Shown here piece by piece: positions 54,770 to 61,476 of a stretch of 61,476 nt of DNA. The stretch's first letter is position 1; each line of letters starts with the position of its first letter. Under the pieces are notes generated by a model that saw only the letters and a list, made by a program, of their open reading frames with translations, ran no database searches and was not told the origin of the DNA. The position numbers were made by a program, and so were the translations under genes. The stretch covers positions 1 to 61,476 of the forward strand of contig NZ_BBIS01000027.1 in assembly GCF_000730605.1 (NCBI RefSeq), given 5' to 3'. The DNA is from Pseudomonas monteilii NBRC 103158 = DSM 14164. GTDB lineage: Bacteria; Pseudomonadota; Gammaproteobacteria; Pseudomonadales; Pseudomonadaceae.

Positions 54770-54979
54770 TCACTCAGTTGATGGGGCGTTTCGAGTCGGC
54801 TTAAGGACGATAACGTCGTCCGCCTTTTCAATACTCAGCATGTCACCTGACTTGAGGCCGATTGCTTCCATTACGTTGTCAGGGAGCTCAACTATGATGT
54901 CTCCGGACCCATCCCCAGCATCCAAGCATTTCACAAACATTCGCTTCGGAAAGCACAATTTGGGCTCGGTCATCACCAA
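54770..54979 (-). CDS. AbrB/SpoVT-type DNA-binding protein
   Basis: A 69-residue protein with the AbrB/MazE swapped-hairpin pattern: DIIVELPDNVMEAIGLKSGD followed by MLSIEKADDVIVLKPT. Such proteins are usually antitoxins, but no toxin gene is adjacent. ATG 54979 or the internal ATG of MTEPKL may be used. Part of a minus-strand run of three small genes near the right transposon end. Confidence 0.72.
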   Translation of the reverse strand: MVMTEPKLCFPKRMFVKCLDAGDGSGDIIVELPDNVMEAIGLKSGDMLSIEKADDVIVLKPTRNAPSTE

Positions 54980-55049
54980 CCTCCGACGTCTGTTGGATTG
55001 GTATCACTACTCGCTGACTGTTCAGTGAGCATGCTCGGGTACTACATGC

Positions 55050-55256
55050 TTAATGAAGGGTTGCGCTTGGCCTACCGAGAGCTCGAAGCTGATAATCCGT
55101 CACGGCCTGAAACAAGTCCTCAGCCAGTAATCGCAATCGCTCGACTTCCTCAGTCGAAGCCCCTGCACTCTGTGCTTCGTGATAGCGGCGCATAGCGTCA
55201 ACAGCCTCGGTGTAGGCTGGATGATCGGGAAAGAGCACCGCTGGCTGCTTGGGCAT
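55050..55256 (-). CDS. Small helical protein, paralogue A
   Basis: 68 residues. The C-terminal segment GASTEEVERLRLLAEDLFQA, then VTDYQL, is closely related to the neighbouring 74-residue protein (GASPEEVRRLKLLADSLYEA, ATDYQL). Function unknown. It starts 9 bp after paralogue B ends. Confidence 0.7.
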   Translation of the reverse strand: MPKQPAVLFPDHPAYTEAVDAMRRYHEAQSAGASTEEVERLRLLAEDLFQAVTDYQLRALGRPSATLH

Positions 55257-55265
55257 TTTGGTCTC

Positions 55266-55490
55266 TCAGTGAATGGGTGGCTTGAAATCACCCGATAGCA
55301 GCAATTGGTAATCGGTAGCTGCCTCGTAAAGGGAGTCGGCCAAGAGCTTTAGACGCCGAACTTCCTCGGGAGAAGCGCCCGTACTCTCCGCTTGGTTTAC
55401 AGCCCTGACCGCTTCGAGAGCCTGTCTTAAAAGAGGCCATCCCGCTAGGGCCAAGCCCTCGATAGTCCGCTTCATTCGTCTGTTCTGCAC
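55266..55490 (-). CDS. Small helical protein, paralogue B
   Basis: 74 residues; paralogous to 55050-55256 over its last ~40 residues. The start at 55490 (MQNRRMKR) or the next Met is possible. Tandem duplication of a small gene 118 bp from the transposon end. Confidence 0.68.
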   Translation of the reverse strand: MQNRRMKRTIEGLALAGWPLLRQALEAVRAVNQAESTGASPEEVRRLKLLADSLYEAATDYQLLLSGDFKPPIH

Positions 55491-55564
55491 CTCTGACCAC
55501 TTAAGTATAGGTACCAGGTCCTGGTTGGGCCATCCCGGCTAGATTTCAGCAGCTCGCGAGCGAG

Positions 55565-55579
55565 TCGCATTTATTTCGA
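55565..55579. promoter_or_regulatory. Right-end TnsB-type binding site R2
   Basis: TCGCATTTATTTCGA, 13 of 15 identical to the R1 copy, in tandem orientation. Confidence 0.7.
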
Positions 55580-55584
55580 TTTTT

Positions 55585-55599
55585 TCGCAGCTATTTCGA
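55585..55599. promoter_or_regulatory. Right-end TnsB-type binding site R1
   Basis: TCGCAGCTATTTCGA, the exact reverse complement of left sites L1 and L3, ending 9 bp before the ACA terminus. Confidence 0.8.
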
Positions 55600-55608
55600 G
55601 AACCTACA

Positions 55609-55613
55609 GCTGC
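55609..55613. repeat. comM: Right target-site duplication (GCTGC)
   Basis: GCTGC directly after the terminal ACA, identical to 12075-12079. Confidence 0.93.
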
Positions 55614-56454
55614 CTCCGACCAGTGCCGGGCCGGAGGCGGAATGGTGAGGATGGCGAAAAGGCCGTTGTGGCCAGCTGTTCAGCGGTGCATGCCCGCTGA
55701 CCGACTGAATGGCCGCTACTTCCAGCGCCTCGTGCTCGTCCAGCGGCGGCAGCAGCCCGGGCAGGCGGCTGGCGAGCAAGGTCTTGCCGGTGCCTGGGGG
55801 GCCTGTGAACAACAGGTTATGTGCCCCGGCCGCTGCCAGTAGCAAAGCCCGTTTGGCTGCCAGTTGGCCCTGCACTTCGCTCAGGTCCGGGTAGGGGCGT
55901 TGATGCAGGATCAGGCCATTGGCAGCGTACGGTGGCAGTGGCACCTGGCCATTCAGGTGGGCGACCAGCTCCAGCAGGTGCCCCACTGCATACACCACCA
56001 ATCCACCCGCCAGGCTGGCTTCCTCGGCATTTTCCCGTGGTACCACCAGCGCCCGGCCTGCCTCTCGCGCTGCCAGTGCAGCGGGTAGCACGCCCTGCAC
56101 CGGGCGCAGTTTGCCTGACAGCGCCAGTTCGCCCAGGCATTCGACCTCGGCGAGGGTGGCAACCGGCACCTGGCCGTCGGCAGCCAGGATGCCCAAGGCA
56201 ATGGCCAGGTCGTAACGCCCGCCATCCTTGGGCAGGTCGGCAGGGGCGAGGTTCTGGGTAATGCGCCGCTGCGGGTAGTTCAGCCCGGAGTTGACGATGG
56301 CGCTGCGCACCCGGTCCTTGCTTTCCTTGACGGTGGTTTCCGGCAAGCCGACCAGGGTGAGATGGGGCAAGCCATTGGCCAGGTGGGTTTCGACGCTGAC
56401 TGCCGGTGCCTGCACACCCACCTGGGCGCGGCTATGGACGAGGGCTAGGGACAT
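55609..56454 (-). pseudogene. comM: comM (yifB) 5' fragment, split by the Tn7-like element
   Basis: N-terminal 282 residues of ComM: MSLALVHSRAQVGVQAPAVS start at ATG 56454, the Lon-like N-domain, and Walker A NLLFTGPPGTGKTLLASRLP. It reads to ALVGGSC, then into the transposon for five residues to a stop at 55591-55593 (total 287 residues). It keeps its promoter and may make a truncated ATPase lacking Walker B. The cell should be impaired in comM-dependent transformation, as known for other comM insertions. Confidence 0.95.
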
Positions 56455-56690
56455 GGACGCTCCGTTGTCGCTGGAAAGGGCCGCTTCCTGCGGCTGGGGC
56501 AAGGATAGCCAGCGCCGTGCCTGGGTGGCGCAAGAAGTGTGCGTCATGGTTTTTCAGGGCAGGGACTTTCCCTGTATTTTCAGGCAGATTGGCAAGAATG
56601 GATCCAATTGCCTTTGCGCAGGCGCCTGCTATGACTTAGTGTTGTTGGGCAACTGCCGTTGCCATGGGATGGTACTGCGGCTTCTTTCAA

Positions 56691-58730
56691 ATGGACTTGA
56701 GGTATTGCGCCGTGCAAACGCTCGCCCGCACGCGCCAGGTTATCCGCGAACTGGTGCAGGCCAATTCATTCATAGAACTCACCCGCTTTTTCGACAGCCT
56801 AGAGGCGCAATGGCACCAAGCCCCGCCCGGCGAGTTTCCCGCCTACATGGCGGCCCTCGAGGGGCACATGCTGGTCGACCAGGGTAGCCAAGGCGACAGG
56901 GCGCTGAGCCAGGTGCTCAAAGCCTGGATCGATGCCTGCCCCAAGGCCTACCACCCGCAGGTGGTAATGGGCCTGCATTGCTTCCACCGCGCCTGTCAGG
57001 TGCAGGGCGGCGGCCAAAGCAACGCGGCGCGCGTGCTGGCCGTGGAGCAGATTTGTGAACGCGCGACGGCGCACTTGCTCCGCGCCATGGACCGTTCTGC
57101 CCAGCCTGTGGCAGCGGCCATTGGTATGCTGCGCATCAGTGCGCAATTGCGCGAGCCCGGCTGGTTGGTCGAGCTGTTCCAGGGGCAGCCCGCCCGCTAC
57201 AGGCCCAGTGCCCATACCGATGTGGAAGTGCAGGAGGCTGCGGCCCCATTGCTGGTGAAGCATGGGCTGCTGCCCCTGGCCGAATTGCCACGGGCATTGC
57301 CGGCATGCCTGAGCAGGCGGGTCGATCACGAGAACGACGCCCCCCGCTATTACTGGCTGCGCCATGCGCTGGTCGCCCGCCCGGGTTGCTTCGAAGCGAT
57401 CCAGGCCCTCGCCGAATACTTGCTGCCCCGTTGGGGCGCCAGCTTCGATGCGCTGGAGCTATTGGCCAATGGACCCTTGTGCGAGGCGTGGGACGAAGCG
57501 TTGCGTAATGCGTTGCGCTGGATGGCCGTCGAAGACCGGCTGAAACTGCCCCATGGCGACCAGGTGCAGGCCGTCGCGGATTGGCAGCAGCTGTTCGACG
57601 CCTGGTTGCAACGCCTGCTAAGGCCCAGGGAGCGCGCTGTCGTGCTGGCTTGGCGAGCCGCGCTGCGCAGCAGTGCCTTGCAGGACCCTGTCGGTGGTAT
57701 GCGCGACTTTACCGCGAGCTTTGCGTGCAACGCCGATCACGGCGCAATCCGCGCCATGGGCGTTCCGTTTCGCTGTCTGGTCGAGCTGATACTGCGCGAT
57801 GGCGTGGCAGATGAACAACAGCTGTTGCGCACAGCCATCGAGCGCCTGTGCGAAGGTCGCTCGCATGCTGGCGCCTGTGCACTGCGTGCTGTCGGGCATC
57901 GTTTCGGCCTCTGGGGGATGCTGCGCTCGGCCGAGCAGGCAAGGGTATGGTCGCAGGTGGCGGTGAAACTCCAGCGCGCGGGCCAGGTATCGGGCCTCGA
58001 GGTGCTTGGGGCGGCGCGGCTGCTGTGGGCAGCCAACCGGCATGAGCTGGCCTGTTACCTGTATGAGCGCTGTGCCGAGCTGAACCTGCCGGGGGCTGCC
58101 CTGGGACTGTACGAGCTGCACAGCGGCGGCCTTGGCAACACCCCGGCGCACTATCAGGATGACGAGGCGGCAGAGCACTGGCTGCTGCGTGCGGTGGAAA
58201 CAGGCAGCCGGCAAGCCAAGTACAACCTGGCCTGCTTGCGCATGGAGGGTGATGAGGACCTCAACGAGCGCGGTGCCATGCTGGCCGTCAGGCTCCTGCT
58301 GGTCGACGCGCTGGGCAATGCACAAACCAATGCACGCGCGCGCTTGCACCTGGGGATTCTGTTGCGCCAGTTTGGCGAAACACAGGAACGGGCCGAAGCG
58401 GTCGCCTACCTGTCGAGCCTGGTCGAGCACCCGGACCCGTGGATTGCCGGGCGTGCCAGCGCCGAACTGGGGTTGGCCTGGATGCAGGGGCGCGGCACCC
58501 GCAAGCAGAGCCGTTTTGCCGCCATCGAATGGGCCAACCGTGCGGCCGCTTTGCAGCCAGGGGACTCGGTCATCGAGGATATCCAGGCCGAGATACTCAA
58601 CTCACACAACAGGGTGAAAACCCTGTTCACTCAGTGCGGTGCGGCCCTGTTTCGCGGCACCCTGCATGCCAGTGAGCTACCGCCGAAACAAGCGGCGTCC
58701 CGGCTACCTCGACTACGGGCCTCGGCCTGA
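56691..58730 (+). CDS. DUF4034/Sel1-repeat-type protein
   Basis: A 679-residue cytosolic protein. The first ~330 residues resemble DUF4034 proteins (helical, LLRAMDRSAQPVAAAIGMLR). The C-terminal ~250 residues hold Sel1-like repeats (EHWLLRAVETGSRQAKYNLA; ASAELGLAWMQGRGTRKQSR), a scaffold for protein contacts. The start is placed at ATG 56691; the frame is open to 56664. Function unknown; core-chromosome composition. Confidence 0.75.
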   Translation: MDLRYCAVQTLARTRQVIRELVQANSFIELTRFFDSLEAQWHQAPPGEFPAYMAALEGHMLVDQGSQGDRALSQVLKAWIDACPKAYHPQVVMGLHCFHRACQVQGGGQSNAARVLAVEQICERATAHLLRAMDRSAQPVAAAIGMLRISAQLREPGWLVELFQGQPARYRPSAHTDVEVQEAAAPLLVKHGLLPLAELPRALPACLSRRVDHENDAPRYYWLRHALVARPGCFEAIQALAEYLLPRWGASFDALELLANGPLCEAWDEALRNALRWMAVEDRLKLPHGDQVQAVADWQQLFDAWLQRLLRPRERAVVLAWRAALRSSALQDPVGGMRDFTASFACNADHGAIRAMGVPFRCLVELILRDGVADEQQLLRTAIERLCEGRSHAGACALRAVGHRFGLWGMLRSAEQARVWSQVAVKLQRAGQVSGLEVLGAARLLWAANRHELACYLYERCAELNLPGAALGLYELHSGGLGNTPAHYQDDEAAEHWLLRAVETGSRQAKYNLACLRMEGDEDLNERGAMLAVRLLLVDALGNAQTNARARLHLGILLRQFGETQERAEAVAYLSSLVEHPDPWIAGRASAELGLAWMQGRGTRKQSRFAAIEWANRAAALQPGDSVIEDIQAEILNSHNRVKTLFTQCGAALFRGTLHASELPPKQAASRLPRLRASA

Positions 58731-58731
58731 T

Positions 58732-59085
58732 TCAGGCGCGCACATAAACCCAGGCAGTCAGGCCCGAGGCAAGGGTGACGGCGACACGCTTGTAGTCGGC
58801 GACTTCATAGCGGTCTGCCGCCGCCAGCTCTTCCTCGCTGATCTGGAAGACCATGCCGGCCACGCTGTCATCGGCCTGGCTGCTGGGTGACACGATGGGG
58901 TGATGGGACTTGCCGCTGGCCGCCAGTACGGCCGGGTCGGTGATCTCGACCCAGTCCTGGCGGTAGCCCGGCATGCGGTCGGCCTGGCCGTTCAGCTCAC
59001 GGCCGAAGTTGGCCAGTTGCACGGCCTTGTCCTGCAAGGTGCCGTAGGAAAACAGCAATACCGGGTGGGCGCTGGAGGGCTGCAT
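58732..59085 (-). CDS. Gamma-glutamylcyclotransferase-family protein
   Basis: A 117-residue AIG2-like protein. The N-terminal signature LLFSYGTLQD is the glycine-loop, DSVAGMVFQISEEELAAADR contains the likely catalytic Glu region, and YEVADYKRVAVTL closes the barrel. The substrate (gamma-glutamyl amine or peptide) is unknown. It ends 1 bp from the convergent DUF4034 gene and directly follows ubiK. Confidence 0.85.
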   Translation of the reverse strand: MQPSSAHPVLLFSYGTLQDKAVQLANFGRELNGQADRMPGYRQDWVEITDPAVLAASGKSHHPIVSPSSQADDSVAGMVFQISEEELAAADRYEVADYKRVAVTLASGLTAWVYVRA

Positions 59086-59352
59086 TCACTCATCCTGTGG
59101 GGTCGGGTTCAGCCGTGCTTCCAGCTCGGCTACTTGTTTTTCCAGGGCCTCGAGGCGTGCGCGGGTGCGCGCCAGCACAACCATCTGGCTGTCGAATTCA
59201 TCGCGGCTGACCAAGTCCAGCTTGCTGAAGGCACCTTGCATCAGCACCTTGAACTGGCTTTCCAGCTCTGCGCGGGGCTGGGCGGTATCGCCGCTGAACA
59301 GGCGGGAGGCCTGGTCGCTCAGGGCATCGAGAAGGGCTTTTGGCGCGAGCAT
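59086..59352 (-). CDS. ubiK: Ubiquinone biosynthesis accessory factor UbiK
   Basis: An 88-residue BMFP-domain protein with a C-terminal coiled coil (SQMVVLARTRARLEALEKQV, AELEARLNP). UbiK helps assemble the aerobic ubiquinone complex with UbiJ. The start ATG 59352 (MLAPKALLD) gives family length. Divergent from glnK, as common in Pseudomonas. Confidence 0.9.
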   Translation of the reverse strand: MLAPKALLDALSDQASRLFSGDTAQPRAELESQFKVLMQGAFSKLDLVSRDEFDSQMVVLARTRARLEALEKQVAELEARLNPTPQDE

Positions 59353-59457
59353 GGGGCTGTCCACTGAAACTGAGAATGGCCGGCAGTGTAGCACGGGCCA
59401 TTACGCGGCTTGGGCCACACGCCTGCACGTTTTTCGCGCAGCGCGCCCTGCTGGCGC

Positions 59458-59472
59458 GCACCGAAAATGTGC
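59458..59472. promoter_or_regulatory. NtrC-type enhancer site upstream of glnK
   Basis: GCACCGAAAATGTGC fits the NtrC consensus GCACC-N5-GGTGC with one change. A second, weaker site (GCACG-TTTTTC-GCGC) lies at 59425-59439. Both are in the usual upstream-activator range of the sigma54 promoter. Confidence 0.7.
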
Positions 59473-59518
59473 ATGTTTTCCATGCTGGCGACTGGCCAAT
59501 CCCGACTGATTTGCATAA

Positions 59519-60061
<543 letters not shown>

Positions 60062-60107
60062 GCAGCAACAAAGCCTCACCAAACCCAAAGCCCCAGGAGA
60101 AAACAAC

Positions 60108-61439
60108 ATGACTCTGCGTAAGATCGCAGGGCTAGGAGCCCTATTGTCCCTCGTAATGCCCGGGCTTGCCCTGGCAGAGGAAGCTGCCCCAGCGCTGAAC
60201 TCCGGCGACACCGCCTGGATGCTGACCGCAACGGCGCTGGTGCTGTTCATGACCATTCCGGGCCTGGCCCTGTTCTATGGCGGTATGGTGCGTTCCAAGA
60301 ACGTGCTGTCGGTGATGATGCAGTGCTTCGCAATCACCGGCCTGATGAGCATTCTCTGGGTCGTCTACGGCTACAGCATGGCCTTCGATACCACCGGTAT
60401 GGAAAAGGGCGTGCTCAACTTCAACTCCTTCGTCGGCGGCTTCTCCAAGGCCTTCCTCAGTGGCGTCACGCCCGAGAACCTGACGTCGGCCACCGCGCTG
60501 TTCCCTGAGGCGGTGTTCATCACCTTCCAGATGACCTTCGCCATCATCACCCCGGCGCTGATCGTGGGTGCCTTCGCCGAGCGCATGAAGTTCTCCGCGA
60601 TGCTGGTGTTCATGGGCATCTGGTTCACCCTGGTGTACGCGCCGATCGCGCACATGGTGTGGAGTGGTGACGGTGCACTGATGTGGGACTGGGGCGTACT
60701 GGACTTCGCGGGCGGCACCGTGGTGCACATCAACGCCGGTATCGCAGGCCTGGTCTGCTGCCTGGTGCTGGGTAAGCGCAAGGGCTACCCGACCACCCCG
60801 ATGGCCCCGCACAACCTGGGTTACACCCTGATGGGCGCTGCCATGCTGTGGATCGGCTGGTTCGGCTTCAACGCAGGCTCCGCTGCTGCCGCCAACGGCA
60901 CCGCCGGCATGGCCATGCTGGTCACCCAGATCGCCACTGCCGCTGCTGCACTGGGCTGGATGTTCGCCGAGTGGATCGGCCACGGTAAGCCAAGTGCCCT
61001 GGGCATTGCCTCGGGTGTGGTTGCCGGCCTGGTCGCCATCACCCCGGCTGCAGGCACCGTGGGCCCGATGGGCGCCCTGGTGATCGGCCTGGCTTCGGGT
61101 GTGATCTGCTACTTCTGCGCGACTACCCTCAAGCGCAAGCTGGGTTATGACGACTCGCTGGACGCCTTCGGCGTGCACGGTATCGGCGGCATCATCGGTG
61201 CCATTCTCACCGGCGTGTTCGCAGCCCCGGCGCTGGGCGGCTTCGGTACTGTCACCGACATCGGCATGCAGGTCTGGATCCAGGCCAAGGGCGTGATCTT
61301 CACCGTGGTCTACACCGCCATCGTCACCTACGTGATCCTCAAGGTGCTGGATGTGGTGATGGGCCTGCGGGTCAACGAAGAAGAAGAGTCGGTCGGCCTC
61401 GACCTGGCTCAACACAACGAACGCGGCTACAACCTGTAA
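60108..61439 (+). CDS. amtB: Ammonium transporter AmtB
   Basis: A 443-residue ammonium channel with a cleavable signal (LVMPGLALAEEA) and eleven membrane helices. The twin-His pore is visible (His in YAPIAHMVWSG and in FGVHGIGGIIGA), with signature DFAGGTVVHINAGIAGLV. A cytosolic tail follows (GLRVNEEEESVGLDL). It sits 46 bp after glnK. Confidence 0.96.
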   Translation: MTLRKIAGLGALLSLVMPGLALAEEAAPALNSGDTAWMLTATALVLFMTIPGLALFYGGMVRSKNVLSVMMQCFAITGLMSILWVVYGYSMAFDTTGMEKGVLNFNSFVGGFSKAFLSGVTPENLTSATALFPEAVFITFQMTFAIITPALIVGAFAERMKFSAMLVFMGIWFTLVYAPIAHMVWSGDGALMWDWGVLDFAGGTVVHINAGIAGLVCCLVLGKRKGYPTTPMAPHNLGYTLMGAAMLWIGWFGFNAGSAAAANGTAGMAMLVTQIATAAAALGWMFAEWIGHGKPSALGIASGVVAGLVAITPAAGTVGPMGALVIGLASGVICYFCATTLKRKLGYDDSLDAFGVHGIGGIIGAILTGVFAAPALGGFGTVTDIGMQVWIQAKGVIFTVVYTAIVTYVILKVLDVVMGLRVNEEEESVGLDLAQHNERGYNL

Positions 61440-61458
61440 CTGCGACGCGGTAAAAATT

Positions 61459-61476
61459 TGCCCGGCTTGCCGGGCA
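61459..61476 (+). terminator. Hairpin after amtB (cut by window end)
   Basis: TGCCCGGC-TT-GCCGGGCA, a perfect palindrome 19 bp after the stop. The T run, if any, lies outside the window. Confidence 0.75.

Larger units (their letters stand above)
12080..55608. mobile_element. Tn7-like (Tn6022-like) transposon inserted in comM, 43,529 bp
   Basis: Ends are 5'-TGTCGGCTTTCGAAATAG and CTATTTCGAGAACCTACA-3', flanked by the direct repeat GCTGC. The transposition module tnsABC-tniQ-tnsF is at the left end, with a TnsE-like gene facing it. Cargo comprises an mhp aromatic-degradation island, an RND solvent pump with its regulators, and a defence-like region. Insertion falls inside comM between the codons for Walker A and Walker B. 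Both ends, the duplication and all transposition genes appear intact, so the element could still be mobile; no experiment supports that. Cargo order and coding density suggest stepwise acquisition. Confidence 0.95.

Noticed and set aside
54601..54804. 67-codon plus-strand frame before the AbrB-like gene
   Set aside because: Low-complexity Ser/Pro-rich reading with no ribosome-binding site; overlaps the AbrB-like coding region.
12080..55608. CRISPR-associated transposon (CAST)
   Set aside because: No repeat-spacer array or cas8/7/6/12k gene is visible; target choice is explained by the TnsF-like protein.
60141..61415. 424-codon frame antisense to amtB
   Set aside because: His/Gly/Asp-rich shadow of a GC-rich membrane-protein gene; no ribosome-binding site or motif.

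Overview
The window is Pseudomonas chromosome, most likely the P. putida group. Evidence for this is the REP-type hairpins between convergent genes, the high-GC Pseudomonas-style housekeeping genes (Kef antiporter, GlxA-type AraC regulator, ycaC, ubiK, glnK-amtB), and srp/ttg-type solvent-efflux genes known from solvent-tolerant P. putida strains. Core chromosome lies at 1-12079 and 55609-61476. Between them sits one large insertion.

The insertion is a complete Tn7-like transposon of about 43.5 kb (12080-55608) that splits comM (yifB). It starts TGT, ends ACA, and is flanked by the 5-bp direct repeat GCTGC. Removing the element and one repeat copy restores a 496-codon comM frame. Three copies of a TnsB-type site (consensus TCGAAATAGCTGCGA) lie at the left end and two at the right. 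The left end carries tnsA-tnsB-tnsC-tniQ and a gene for a six-zinc-ribbon protein with a truncated tyrosine-recombinase-like C-terminus, matching TnsF, the comM selector of Tn6022-like elements. A TnsE-like gene lies convergent to them, so the element may have two targeting routes.

Cargo block 1 (about 20-35.5 kb) is a catabolic island for 3-phenylpropionate-type aromatics: mhpBCDFE, an MhpT-like transporter, an OprD-type porin, a TfdB-like flavin hydroxylase in place of a typical mhpA, and a side operon (zinc-type dehydrogenase, cupin, outer-membrane SphA-like protein). A GntR/FCD regulator sits in the middle, and three copies of one palindrome (TTGCATGCTAG-type) mark the three catabolic promoters, which suggests a single regulon. 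An acetolactate-synthase-type enzyme follows. Cargo block 2 (35.5-43.6 kb) is a solvent efflux pump (srpABC/ttgGHI type) with divergent IclR (srpS/ttgV) and TetR (srpR/ttgW) regulators. Together the two blocks look like a package to take up, degrade and tolerate aromatics.

Cargo block 3 (44.3-55.5 kb) is defence- or conflict-like and is the least understood part. It opens with an overlapping five-gene operon: a carrier-protein-like small protein, an XRE regulator, an ImmA/IrrE metallopeptidase fused to what looks like a chagasin (I42) cysteine-protease inhibitor domain, a leaderless papain-like cysteine protease with an intact Cys/His/Asn set, and a thymidylate-synthase-like protein. It converges, 4 bp away, on an operon for a DUF4031 protein, a MazG-like pyrophosphohydrolase and a uracil-DNA-glycosylase-like protein, whose promoter is shared with another XRE gene. 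I regard 44381-50071 as the best candidate for an undescribed system: a protease, its own inhibitor, and several pyrimidine-nucleotide enzymes. Further right are an overlapping operon of unknowns ending in a ParS/MbcA-like antitoxin, a GIY-YIG protein, an AbrB-like protein and two tandem paralogous small proteins.

Other notable flank content is a 1681-residue pseudokinase/AAA/GAF/histidine-kinase hybrid, divergent from a response regulator with two different DNA-binding domains, and the sigma54/NtrC-type promoter of glnK-amtB. No tRNA, rRNA, CRISPR array or IS element was seen. All calls are from reading the sequence; no database search was run.
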